Part shown: piece by piece, positions 24,151 through 36,491 of the stretch
How positions within the stretch are numbered: the stretch's first letter is position 1
Layout: each line of letters begins with the position of its first letter
Origin: DATLGB01 sp963724135
GTDB lineage: Bacteria > Actinomycetota > Thermoleophilia > Solirubrobacterales > Solirubrobacteraceae
Length of the DNA stretch: 64,000 nt
Assembly: GCA_963724135.1 (NCBI GenBank)
Contig: CAVRTA010000006.1
Location: 434,001-498,000, forward strand
Direction of reading: 5' to 3'
Position numbers and translations under genes: made by a program
The notes under the pieces: model-generated
Database searches by the model: none
Told to the model about the DNA's origin: nothing
Seen by the model: only the letters and a program-made list of their open reading frames with translations

Positions 24151-25710
24151 TCAGCGGTGGGTGGCGAACTGCGCCATGAGGCCGTGGTCCTCGTGCTCGA
24201 GCATGTGGCAGTGGACGATGTAGCGGCCCTCGTGGTCGCTGAAGCGGCCGGCGATCTCGATGCGCTCGCCGGGATCGAGGTAGAAGGTCTCCTTGAGGCC
24301 GCGCTCGTAGGCCGGCGGGCGGCGGCCGTTGCGCGACAGCAGCAGGAAGTCCGTGTGGTGGACGTGGACGAGGTGGGCGACCTTCGTGGCGTTGAAGAGC
24401 CGCCAGCGCTCGACCGTGCCCAGCTTGACCCGGTGGTCGACGTGGGCGGGGTTGTAGGCGCGGCCGTTGATCAGCCACCCGGGCGTGAAGCCGCCGCCGA
24501 GGGTGATCTTCCACTCGTGCGCGCAGCGGTCCGGGATTGCGGCGGTCCAGCCGGGCAGCGGCCGGCCCTCCGGGATTCGCGAGCGGTCGGGCCCGCCGCG
24601 CGCACCCACGTCGAAGCGCATCAGCGTGCCGACGTAGGTCTTCGAGCCGAGCCGGTTCGGCGCGCCCGGGCGCGACGCCGAGCGCAGCTCCACCGAGCGG
24701 TGGGCCGCGCGGCGGAAGTCGACGATCAGGTCCACGCGCTCACCGGGGCCGATGACGACCCGCGACCGTGGCACCGGGCGCGGCAGCAGCCCGCTCTCGG
24801 TCCCGATCTGGACGATCGGGACGCCCGGGCCGAGCGTCAGCGCATACGCGCGGAAGTTGGAGGCGTTGAGGACGCGGAGCCGGTAGCGGCGGGCCTTGAC
24901 GCGGTGGAAGGGCAGCACCGCGCCGTTGACGAGGATGTGCGCCCCGGTGACGTGGTCGAACGGCGGGCGACCGGCGGCCGCGACGGGATCGATGAGCTGG
25001 TTGTCGCGGTCGAAGGAGCGGTCGGCGATCAGGAGCGGAATCTCGCCGTCACCGTCCGGCAGGCTCGGCGCCTCCTCATAGGGGTCCTCGGTGATCCACA
25101 TCCCGGCGAGGCCGCGCCAGACGTTGCGGGCGGCGTGGTCGAGGCGGTGGTCGTGGTACCAGCGCATCGCGCCGCGCTGGGGCCGGCCGTCCTCGCGCAG
25201 GTCGAAGCGGTAGGAGCGCGAGCCGCCGGGCCGGATCAGCACGTCGTTGTTCGACCGCCGCGCCGAGATCGACGCCGGCACGTCGCAGTACAGCGAGCGC
25301 GGATGGCGCGCCGTGAGCCCGCCCGGCTGGCCGTCGTCCTTGGAGCGGTTGTGGCCGCCGTGGAGATGCACGGTGAGCTCGCCCGCCGCGCCCGGGAGGC
25401 GGTGGTCGAAGCGCACGGTCGTACGCCGGCCGCCGCGCCGCCGGATCGTCGGGCCCGGGAACTGCCCGCCGTAGGTCCACATGCGTGTCGGCGGGCCGGG
25501 CAGGATCGGGACCTCAGCCTCGACCATCGGCAGCCGGATGTGGCTGCCGCCGAGCACTTCAGGAATCGGGAGCGCCTGGCTGAAGGGCAGCCCGCGGGCC
25601 CGGGCGCTGCCGTTGAGCAGGCCCGGTTCCGCGAGCAGCACTGCGCCTCCGGCGGCGGCGCCGAGGAGCCGCCGCCGGGTCAGTCGCCCATCCGTGGGCG
25701 AAGAGCGCAT
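24151..25710 (-). CDS. Multicopper oxidase (CotA/laccase-like), Tat-exported
   Basis: The 519-residue protein has a twin-Arg signal (LTRRRLLGAAAGG, residues about 10-22) and three cupredoxin domains. All copper sites are present: HLHGGH, WYHDH, HLVHVHHTD and HCHMLEHEDHGLM, the last giving the type 1 Cys-His-Met and the type 2/3 His ligands. Such enzymes couple one-electron oxidation of phenols, bilirubin or metals to O2 reduction. It is preceded at 4 bp by a cupredoxin gene, so the pair likely shares expression and possibly electron transfer. Confidence 0.93.
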   Translation of the reverse strand: MRSSPTDGRLTRRRLLGAAAGGAVLLAEPGLLNGSARARGLPFSQALPIPEVLGGSHIRLPMVEAEVPILPGPPTRMWTYGGQFPGPTIRRRGGRRTTVRFDHRLPGAAGELTVHLHGGHNRSKDDGQPGGLTARHPRSLYCDVPASISARRSNNDVLIRPGGSRSYRFDLREDGRPQRGAMRWYHDHRLDHAARNVWRGLAGMWITEDPYEEAPSLPDGDGEIPLLIADRSFDRDNQLIDPVAAAGRPPFDHVTGAHILVNGAVLPFHRVKARRYRLRVLNASNFRAYALTLGPGVPIVQIGTESGLLPRPVPRSRVVIGPGERVDLIVDFRRAAHRSVELRSASRPGAPNRLGSKTYVGTLMRFDVGARGGPDRSRIPEGRPLPGWTAAIPDRCAHEWKITLGGGFTPGWLINGRAYNPAHVDHRVKLGTVERWRLFNATKVAHLVHVHHTDFLLLSRNGRRPPAYERGLKETFYLDPGERIEIAGRFSDHEGRYIVHCHMLEHEDHGLMAQFATHR

Positions 25711-25714
25711 GTGG

Positions 25715-26269
25715 CTACTTGACGACGCGGATCTTGCCCTGCATGCCCGGGTGCACAGCGCACAGGTAGTACAGCGTCTTGCCCGCGGCGGCGGTCACCC
25801 GCCGGCCGGTCTTCTCACCCTTGGTCTCGGTGTACCAGGAGTCGCCCTTCTTGCCGAAGGACTTGTTCCAGCCCTTGCCGCCGACTTCGACCTTGGGCCT
25901 GTTGATCCTCTCGGTCTCCGGGTCGAACCGGTGCGCCATCGCGATCGTGAAGCAGATGTTCCCCTCGAAGCAGCTCTTGCGCTCCTTCTTGGTCTTGGGC
26001 AACTCGCCCTTCTTGACCAGCGAGAACGTGTGCGGGCCGATCTTGCGCGGTGCCGTCTTGTTGACGATCGTCAGGCGCGCGCCCTCAGAGACCCGCTTCG
26101 GTCCCTTGAAGACGGGCCGCTTCCCCTTGAGCTGCATGGTGATCTTCTGTGGCCCGGTGCCGACGTCGTAGTCCTGCGCCGATGCGGGGCCGGAGCCCGT
26201 CGCGAAGCCCACCGCGCCGGCCCCGGTGATGAGCGCCATGCCGAGGCGCCGCTTCGTGTGAACCTTCAT
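25715..26269 (-). CDS. Exported cupredoxin-domain protein (type 1 copper)
   Basis: ATG 26269 has GGAGT 6 bases upstream, giving 184 residues with a cleavable signal (KRRLGMALITGAG to ASA, about residues 6-34). The domain has IGPHTFSLVKKGE (His ligand) and the type 1 motif YYLCAVHPGM (Cys, His, Met). An insertion of about 55 residues between strands contains two Cys (SCFEGNIC) that could form a disulfide. It forms an operon with the downstream multicopper oxidase and may deliver electrons or copper to it. Confidence 0.85.
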   Translation of the reverse strand: MKVHTKRRLGMALITGAGAVGFATGSGPASAQDYDVGTGPQKITMQLKGKRPVFKGPKRVSEGARLTIVNKTAPRKIGPHTFSLVKKGELPKTKKERKSCFEGNICFTIAMAHRFDPETERINRPKVEVGGKGWNKSFGKKGDSWYTETKGEKTGRRVTAAAGKTLYYLCAVHPGMQGKIRVVK

Positions 26270-26331
26270 CAATCCACTCCTTGGAGTCGTTGCAAGCCGG
26301 CCCACCGTAGTGCGCCTCGACGACACCAACG

Positions 26332-26354
26332 TCATCCGGACGGATGATCTTTTT
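26332..26354 (+). terminator. Hairpin followed by a T-tract (plus-strand orientation)
   Basis: TCATCC and GGATGA pair around GGAC and are followed by TCTTTTT on the plus strand. Both flanking genes run on the minus strand, so it would stop antisense transcription; as a minus-strand hairpin it lies between the PLP-enzyme stop and the cupredoxin gene. Confidence 0.35.
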
Positions 26355-26357
26355 CCG

Positions 26358-27317
26358 CTATGTCCGCAGAGCGACGAGTACGTCCGAGAGCACGTCGGCG
26401 GTGTCCTCGATGCCGGCGGACAGCCGCACGAAGCCCTCGGCGACGGCATCGGTGCCCCAGCGCGCGCGCCGCTCGGCCGTCGTGTGCACGCCGCCGAACG
26501 ACGTCGCCTCGGTGACGAGCTCGGCCCGAGCGAAGAACTCGTCCACGGCGAGCCGCGACTCGAGCTCGAAGCCCACCAGCGGACCGAAGTGGCGCATCTG
26601 GTCGAGCGCGACGTCGCTCGCCGACGGGTGGAACGCCCGGACGCCGCGCTCGCACAGGGCCTCGTAGAGAGCCAGCGCCGTCGCCGACTGGCGCTCGAGG
26701 CGCAGGGCGAGCGTCGCCAGCGAGCGGTGCGCGACCCATGCCTCGAAGGGGCCGAGGATCGCTCCGGCCTGATCGCGAACCGTGCGCACGGCCGCGACGT
26801 CCGGGCCCGCGACGACCCCGTAGAGGATGTCGGAGTGGCCGCTCAGCGCCTTGGTACCGGCACACACCGAGAAATCGGCGCCCAGCGCGAGCGGCTGCTG
26901 GCCGAGAGGCGTGGCGACCGTGTTGTCCACCGCGACGAGCGCGCCGGCCGCGTGCGCTGCGGCGCAGACCGCGCGAATGTCGACGACGCCGAGCGCCGGG
27001 TTGGCCGGCGTCTCCACCCACACGAGCGCGGCGCCCTCCACCGCCTCCAGATAGTCCTCCGTCCGCGACGGGACGAAGCGGGCGTCCGGAGCGAGCGAGC
27101 GCAGCGTGAAGTAGCCGTCGGCGGGCACGACCTTCGGTCCGTCGACCGAGCGCAGAACGGCGTCGATCGCCGCCATCCCGGACGCGAAGACGAGGGCGTC
27201 GCCACCCTCCAAGGTGCCGATCGCCGCCTCCAGCGCCGCCCAGGTGGGGTTGACGTAGCGGCCGTAGCCCTCCGGCCCGGGCTCGCCCGGGAGCACGTAG
27301 GGCGCGGCGAGGACCAC
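26358..27317 (-). CDS. Cys/Met metabolism PLP-dependent enzyme (cystathionine gamma-synthase/lyase-like)
   Basis: A fold-type I PLP enzyme. EGYGRYVNPTWAALE is the PLP-phosphate region, ALVAVDNTVATPLGQQPLAL holds the Asp, CAGTKALSGHSDIL the Schiff-base Lys, and the C-terminus FVRLSAGIEDTADV. The reaction could be gamma-synthase or gamma/beta-lyase. The usual N-terminus is visible in frame upstream to about 27377 (TRAVHAGWSGGERGEPLG), but no start codon precedes it before clpC codons; GTG 27317 is the first standard start. Either an unusual start is used or an upstream base change hides it. Confidence 0.82.
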   Translation of the reverse strand: MVLAAPYVLPGEPGPEGYGRYVNPTWAALEAAIGTLEGGDALVFASGMAAIDAVLRSVDGPKVVPADGYFTLRSLAPDARFVPSRTEDYLEAVEGAALVWVETPANPALGVVDIRAVCAAAHAAGALVAVDNTVATPLGQQPLALGADFSVCAGTKALSGHSDILYGVVAGPDVAAVRTVRDQAGAILGPFEAWVAHRSLATLALRLERQSATALALYEALCERGVRAFHPSASDVALDQMRHFGPLVGFELESRLAVDEFFARAELVTEATSFGGVHTTAERRARWGTDAVAEGFVRLSAGIEDTADVLSDVLVALRT

Positions 27318-27385
27318 CGGCGGCCCCAGCGGCTCGCCGCGCTCACCGCCCGACCAGCCGGCGTGAACTGCGCGCGTTGAAGGGC

Positions 27386-29986
<2,601 letters not shown>

Positions 29987-30132
29987 CTATGAAACCTTCC
30001 TGCTGGCGCAGCGCTTGGTCGATGCGTGGTCCCGAGAAACAAAAACCTCCGCACCCGAGAGAAACCTCATGACGGCACGGTCGCCGGCACGCGGTCTACG
30101 GGTCGGGGGTCGGCTTGCGGCCATGACTCATT

Positions 30133-30614
30133 CTACCCGGTCGGTCCACCCTCCACCGCGTCCGCCTCGCGCTGCGCGCGGTGCACCGCCTCGACGACTT
30201 CCGCGCGGGTCCGCGACCCCCGCGAACTTGAACTGGTAGTCGTCGCCGGCCGCCGTGTCGAAGTCCACCGTGCCGATCTGGAGGACCCGCTCGATGACTC
30301 CCTGATCGGTGTTGACGTTCTGGACCCGGTTGATCTGCGTCTGCTGCTCGCGGCGGGCGATGATGCCGCGCCGGATGTGGAGGCGGTGGTTGGAGATCGT
30401 GTAGGTCGTGAACAGGCGCTTGATGTACCCAACCACGAGCGTCAGCGCGAACACGCCGGCGCCCGCCGCCGCCGCGATGCCCCGCCTCGTCGAGCAGCAC
30501 CAGCACCACGACGACCACCGCGACCAGTAGCGCGCCCTTGATGTAGAAGCCGAGAATGGAGCGCCACGACGGGTGCCCCTCGAAGATGATCTGCTCGCCG
30601 GGCTCGAGGTCCAT
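30133..30614 (-). CDS. Bacterial PH-domain (bPH2) membrane protein, reading frame broken twice
   Basis: Three overlapping frames join into one protein of about 160 residues. First is MDLEPGEQIIFEGHPSWRS plus a membrane segment. Next is a second segment and FTTYTISNHRLHIRRGIIAR, VQNVNTDQGVIERVLQIGTV and FDTAAGDDYQFKFAGVADP. The end is AEVVEAVHRAQREADAVEGG. The pattern is that of YdbT/YdbS-like bPH2 proteins with two N-terminal helices. The first break coincides with a run of four C at 30480-30483, where one base fewer restores frame. The second lies at about 30203-30207. The join is probably a sequence error rather than decay. Confidence 0.75.
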
Positions 30615-30675
30615 GGTCGAACACTAAACGCGCGCGAGGCGGAGAGATTCCACCCCGTGTCGCCTAGGTATCTAT

Positions 30676-31566
30676 ATGGCAGCCTTAACGCGACTCGAAC
30701 TGCAGGCGCTGGCGGTTCACGACGTCATCGAGGGGAAGGTTCTGCGGGCCCGCGGCGTCACCAAGGGCCAGCTGGGGACGTTGTTGCGGCGCGAGCATCT
30801 CTTCCGCGCCTTTCGCGACGTCTTCCTCACGACTGACCGGCCGACTCGATCGGGCTGTGGCTTGCCGCGGTTCTTCACTGCGGGCCGCATGCACTGCTCA
30901 GTCACCACCCCGCGGGAGTGCTGTGGCGGGTCATCGAATGGGGAGGGTGGGCCGCATGTGACGGTCCCCAACCACCGGATCACCAGGCCGCCCGACGGGA
31001 TCCGTGTCCATCGCTCACGACGACCGGACGCGGGTGACGAGCGTGACCAGATCCCGGTCACGAGCCTCTTCCGCACGCTCGACGACCTCGGCCGGCACCT
31101 CACGGACTCCGCCCTGAGAGCCGCAGTCGGTAGGGCGGAGCGCTTCCATGCCATCGACCTCGCCGCGCTCCACGAGGCGGCGACCAGCAGCGCGAGCTCA
31201 AGCGCGTGCTCGCCAGCTACGTCGCGGGCCGGGGATACACCGATTCCGAGCTCGAAGCGCGCTACTACGACATCTCGGTGAGGACGGCGCTCGGCAAGCC
31301 GGAGACGCAGCGCCGGCAGCCCGGCGGCCGTGTCGACTTCCTGTATCCGTGGTGCGGTCTCATCGTCGAGGTGGACGGCTACCGCGATCACCGAGGAAAG
31401 GTCGCCTTCAACGAGGACCGCCGCCGCGACCGCGCCAACAAGCGCCAGGGCTTGGACACGCTCCGCTTTACCTGGGACGACGTCGTCCTCATCCCTCGCG
31501 AGGTCGCCGTCAGACCTCGACCACGCGGCTTTGAGTCGCGAAGGTCGCGAAATATCGAGCGCTTAG
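30676..31566 (+). CDS. AbiEi-like winged-helix plus DUF559 nuclease-like protein, reading frame broken
   Basis: The N-terminal frame (ARGVTKGQLGTLLRREHLFR, AFRDVFLTTDRPTR) matches the AbiEi-antitoxin-like winged helix of many actinobacterial DUF559 proteins. The C-terminal part (RVDFLYPWCGLIVEVDGYRD, then FNEDRRRDRANKRQGLDTLR) has the D-x-E-x-D core of the PD-(D/E)XK-like DUF559 domain. Consistent protein needs frame changes at about 30850, 30950, 31185 and 31510; corrected it is roughly 295 residues and ends 4 bp from the lysS stop. It may be a decaying gene, though neighbours show similar breaks. Confidence 0.65.
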
Positions 31567-31570
31567 CGAC

Positions 31571-32992
<1,422 letters not shown>

Positions 32993-33475
32993 CTACGTGA
33001 CCGCGATCTTGGTGATCTTGAGCTTGCGCTTCTTGCCGTTCGGCAGCACGACGTCCACGGTGTCGCCGCGCTTGTGGCCGAGCAGAGCCTTGCCGACGGG
33101 AGACTCGTTGGAGAGGCGCTTCGGCTTGACGTTCGGGTCCGCCTCGGTGGAGCCGACGATCATGAACACGTCGCCCTTGCCGTCCGCATCCTTGACGTTG
33201 ACGGTGACCCCGACGCGCACGACGTCGGTGTCGAGCTCGGACGCGTCGATGACGGTGGCCGACCGCAGCTTCTCCTCCAGGGTGGCGATGCGCGCCTCGA
33301 GCATCATCTGCTCGTTCTTCGCGTCGTCGTACTCCGAGTTCTCGGAGATGTCGCCGAACTCGCGCGCCTCCTTGATGCGCTCGGCAACCTCCCGGCGCTT
33401 CTCGCCGGAAAGGAATTCGATCTCCTGCTTGAGCTTCTCAAGGCCCTCAGGAGTGAGGATGACGTCCTTCTGCAT
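32993..33475 (-). CDS. greA: Transcription elongation factor GreA
   Basis: The 160-residue protein starts MQKDVILTPEGLEKLKQEIE, with an antiparallel coiled coil (about 1-75) whose tip FGDISENSEYDDAK carries the acidic residues that stimulate RNA cleavage in the polymerase secondary channel. An FKBP-like domain follows (SNESPVGKALLGHKRGDTVD). It rescues backtracked RNA polymerase. The stop codon is followed directly by the lysS start. Confidence 0.96.
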   Translation of the reverse strand: MQKDVILTPEGLEKLKQEIEFLSGEKRREVAERIKEAREFGDISENSEYDDAKNEQMMLEARIATLEEKLRSATVIDASELDTDVVRVGVTVNVKDADGKGDVFMIVGSTEADPNVKPKRLSNESPVGKALLGHKRGDTVDVVLPNGKKRKLKITKIAVT

Positions 33476-33499
33476 GGTCGTCCTATGACGAGTGGGGAA

Positions 33500-33527
33500 A
33501 CGGAAAGACCCGCCGCACAGGCGGGTC
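33500..33527 (-). terminator. Intrinsic terminator between dusB and greA
   Basis: GACCCGCC and GGCGGGTC pair perfectly around a five-base loop, and on the minus strand the stem is followed by TTTCCGTTTCC. It lies 9 bp beyond the dusB stop, so the coaX-dusB transcript probably ends here and greA-lysS starts anew. Confidence 0.7.
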
Positions 33528-33536
33528 GGGGTGCCT

Positions 33537-34526
33537 TCAGGCGGTCGCGGAGGATAGCACCGGGGACAGCGCCTCGATCAGGGCTCGCTGCTCGTCCACG
33601 GAACCCACTCGTTGCAGGGCATTCTGCGTCTCCTTCCCCGCTCCTAGCCGCTCCACGTACCAGGGATGGAACTTCTTCAGGTAGCTGGCCGCGCGCTGCG
33701 CGCCGAGGTGCTCGACGGCCCTGTCGACGACCCACAGCCACTCGGCGACGATCTCCTCGGCGGCCGGCTGTTGCGAGCGCGTCCCGAGCACCTCCTCGAA
33801 CAGCCACGGGTTCCCGAGAGCGCCGCGCGCGAGCATCACGGCGGCGCAGCCGGTGTGCGCGAACACCCAGCGGATGTGATCGGCACCGGCCATGCCGCCG
33901 CTGACGATCACGGGCACCTCCAGCTCCGCGACCATCTGCGCCGCTAGGTCGTAGTCGGGCGTCCCCCGGTGGCGGACCTTGACGTTGCGCGGGTGGAAGG
34001 TGATGCCGGCGACCGACCCGTCCTCGACGAGCGCGCGCGCGGCGGGCACGCCCTCGGCGCGCAGCTTGACCGTGACCGGAAGGCCGCCCCCCTCGGCGGC
34101 GGCGTTCGCGATCGCGACGGCCTTGGCCGGGTCGCGCGGCAGAGCCGCCCCCGCCCCCGTCTTCATCACCTTCGGGACCGGGCATCCCATGTTGAGGTCG
34201 ATGATGTCGGCACCGGCCTCGGCGACGGTCGCCGCCGCGGATCGCATCACCTCGGGATCGTGCCCGAAGAGCTGGATCGCGATCGGTCCAGGGCGGGTGG
34301 GGGCGGGTTCCCGTTCGCGGGGGTCGATGCGCAGCAGCTCGCGCAGCGTGCGCTCGTTCCCGTAGTGCACGGCGTGTGATGACACCATCTCCGAGAACAC
34401 CATCCCAGCGCCGTAGCGCTGGGCCTGCAGCCGCACGAACCAGTTCCCGATCCCGGCCAGCGGCGCGAGCACGACGCGGTTGGGGACGGGAAGGCCCCCG
34501 AGCGTCCATGGGTCGGTGAGCTTCAC
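33537..34526 (-). CDS. dusB: tRNA-dihydrouridine synthase
   Basis: A 329-residue TIM-barrel flavoenzyme: VLAPLAGIGNWFVRLQAQRY (FMN site), IAIQLFGHDPEVM, DIIDLNMGCPVPKVMKTGAG with the catalytic Cys, LPVTVKLRAEG, GITFHPRNVKVRHRGTPDYD and MLARGALGNPWLFEE. It reduces uridines in tRNA D-loops. The last 80 residues form the helical tRNA-binding domain. The start GTG 34526 overlaps the coaX stop (GTGA). The symbol follows the usual Gram-positive assignment; the exact Dus subfamily is not certain. Confidence 0.93.
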   Translation of the reverse strand: MKLTDPWTLGGLPVPNRVVLAPLAGIGNWFVRLQAQRYGAGMVFSEMVSSHAVHYGNERTLRELLRIDPREREPAPTRPGPIAIQLFGHDPEVMRSAAATVAEAGADIIDLNMGCPVPKVMKTGAGAALPRDPAKAVAIANAAAEGGGLPVTVKLRAEGVPAARALVEDGSVAGITFHPRNVKVRHRGTPDYDLAAQMVAELEVPVIVSGGMAGADHIRWVFAHTGCAAVMLARGALGNPWLFEEVLGTRSQQPAAEEIVAEWLWVVDRAVEHLGAQRAASYLKKFHPWYVERLGAGKETQNALQRVGSVDEQRALIEALSPVLSSATA

Positions 34527-35290
34527 GCGTTGATGCGTTCGTGGACGATGCGCAGACCCTTGAGGGTAAGCAGCCCGTCCGTCTCGGAGACCTGCTCGCA
34601 GTACGGGATGATCGCGCCGGCGAGGCCACCGGTGGCGATGGCGTGGACCTCCTCGCCGAGCTCGGCGCGGAGGCGGTCGACGATTCCGTCGACCATCGCG
34701 GCGTAGCCGTAGATGACGCCGGCCCGGATCGCGTCGACCGTCCCCTTGGCGACCAGCGAGCGCGGCGGCGTGAGGTCGATGCGCGGCAGGGCGGCGGCGC
34801 GCGCGGTCAGCGCGTCGAGCGAGATCTCCACGCCCGGAGCGATGATGTCGCCGATGTACTCGCCGTCGGCGTTGACGATGTCGAAGGTGAGCGCGGTCCC
34901 GAGGTCGACCACGATGACGGGTCCGCCCACGCGCTCGTAGGCGGCGATGGCGTTGACGATCCGGTCCGGGCCCAGCTCGCGGGGGTTGTCGATGCGGATC
35001 GGCATCCCGGTCTTGAGGCCGGGGCCGACGCTGGGCATGTCGTGGCCGAGGTAGTTCTGCGCCATGCTGGTCCACTCCGGGCGCAGCGCGGGAACGGTGG
35101 AGGACACGATCGACGCCTCGATGTCCTCGAACCCGAGGGCGCGCAGCGCGAGCAGGTTGCGCAGCGCCGCGCCGAGCTCGTCGGCGGTGGACGTGCGCAC
35201 GGTGGCGAACCGCCACTGCTCGACCAGCCGCTCGCCGTCGTAGACGCCGAAGTGGGTCTGGGTGTTGCCGACGTCGACGACGAGCAGCAC
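34523..35290 (-). CDS. coaX: Type III pantothenate kinase
   Basis: The family starts LLVVDVGNTQTHFGVYDG, an ASKHA phosphate loop. GTG 35290 places this at the N-terminus, giving 255 residues; a TTG nine bases upstream is an alternative. Other motifs are ELGPDRIVNAIAAYE, VIVVDLGTALTFDIVNADGE, GDIIAPGVEISLDALTARAA and AIATGGLAGAI. It makes 4'-phosphopantothenate, the first step to coenzyme A. Transcription is coupled to dusB. Confidence 0.94.
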   Translation of the reverse strand: MLLVVDVGNTQTHFGVYDGERLVEQWRFATVRTSTADELGAALRNLLALRALGFEDIEASIVSSTVPALRPEWTSMAQNYLGHDMPSVGPGLKTGMPIRIDNPRELGPDRIVNAIAAYERVGGPVIVVDLGTALTFDIVNADGEYIGDIIAPGVEISLDALTARAAALPRIDLTPPRSLVAKGTVDAIRAGVIYGYAAMVDGIVDRLRAELGEEVHAIATGGLAGAIIPYCEQVSETDGLLTLKGLRIVHERINA

Positions 35291-35310
35291 GGTCGGCAAG
35301 ACTACGGAGC

Positions 35311-36040
35311 ATGACCAAGCTCTACGTCGTGCCCGGCTCCCATCCGTGCGCGACCGTCATGAAGGCGCTCGAGCTCAAGGGGATGCCGTACAAGCGGGTC
35401 GACCTGGTGCCCGCGTTCCACAAGCTCTTCCAGAAGGCGAAGTTCGGCGGCGCGACCGTGCCGGGGATCGTCTTCGACGACGGGACCAAGCTGCTGGGCT
35501 CGCGGGCGATCGTGCGCGAGCTCGAGCGCCGCGCGCCCGAGCCGGCCCTGTTCCCGTGCGACGAGGAGGCCGAGGCGTGGGGCGACGAGGTCCTGCAGCC
35601 CGCGGTGCGGCGGCTGATCTGGTGGGGACTCACGACCCGCCCCGGCGCCCAGCTCTCCGTGCTCGACGACGACACGAAGCTGTTCCCGCCGACCCCGCGC
35701 GCGGCGGCGAGGCTGACGGCCCGCCCGCTGGCCTGGATGGAGCGCAGGTTCAACGACGTGACCGCGGAAGCCGTCGCCGCCGACATCGAGGCGTTCCCCG
35801 GTCATCTCGACCGCATCGACGCGCTGGATCGCCGACGGGACGCTGGGGGCCGAGAAAGCCGCCGACCTGCAGATCGCGGCGAGCATCCGCCTGGCGCTGA
35901 TCCTCGACGACCTCAAGCCGCTGATCGACCCACGGCCCGCGGGCGAGTACGCACGGCGGCTGTTCCCGCACTACCCCGGCCGCATCCCGGAGGGGGCGCT
36001 GCCTACGCCGGCAGTCGCAGCGGCGGCCCAGCCGGCCTGA
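35311..36040 (+). CDS. Glutathione S-transferase-like protein, one frame break
   Basis: The N-terminus (TKLYVVPGSHPCATVMKALE, then VPGIVFDDGTKLLGSRAIVR) is a thioredoxin-fold GST N domain with Cys13 at the usual catalytic site. The helical part runs to about residue 170 in the first frame and continues after 35824 in another (IADGTLGAEKAADLQIAASI, RLALILDDLKPLIDPRPAGE), ending at 36040. Dropping one base in GCGCTGG joins them into about 242 residues. It is the only plus-strand gene among the folate genes and overlaps folK by 38 bp at the 3' end. Substrate unknown. Confidence 0.78.
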
Positions 36041-36491
36041 CACCGTTGCCCTCGAGCGCGGCCAGCGCGTCGGCCGCGCGGCCGTGCCCGGGGACGACGA
36101 GGTCGGGGTCGAGCTCGAGCAGGGGGACGAGCACGAAGCGGCGGCCGGTGGTCTGGGCGTGCGGGAGGGTCAGGCGCTCGGACTCGTAGCGCAGGTCGCC
36201 GAGCAGGAGCAGGTCGACATCGAGCGGCCGCGGCCCGTGGCGCGCTCCACCGGGATCCCGCCCCCGGGCCCGCTCGGCCTCCTTGCACGCGTCCAGCAGC
36301 GCCTCCGGGTCGAGCTCCGTCTCGATCCGCAGGCACGCGTTGTAGAACGCGCGCTGGTCGGTGACCTCCCCCACCGGCTCGGTCTCGTAGACCGAGGAGC
36401 TGGCGACCACACCGGCGATCAGCTCCACGGCGGCCTGGAGGTGGGCGCGGCGGTCGCCGACGTTCGAGCCCAGGCCCAGATAGCCGATCAC
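36003..36491 (-). CDS. folK: 6-hydroxymethyl-7,8-dihydropterin pyrophosphokinase
   Basis: The 162-residue protein contains YLGLGSNVGDRRAHLQAAVE, VYETEPVGEVTDQRAFYNAC, the Mg-binding RPLDVDLLLLGDL and LPHAQTTGRRFVLVPLLELD, the complete HPPK pattern. It transfers diphosphate from ATP to the pterin alcohol in folate synthesis. GTG 36491 overlaps the preceding thioesterase stop (GTGA). In Bacillus folK follows folB directly; here a TetR gene and a thioesterase gene stand between them. Confidence 0.94.
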   Translation of the reverse strand: MIGYLGLGSNVGDRRAHLQAAVELIAGVVASSSVYETEPVGEVTDQRAFYNACLRIETELDPEALLDACKEAERARGRDPGGARHGPRPLDVDLLLLGDLRYESERLTLPHAQTTGRRFVLVPLLELDPDLVVPGHGRAADALAALEGNGVRPAGPPLRLPA

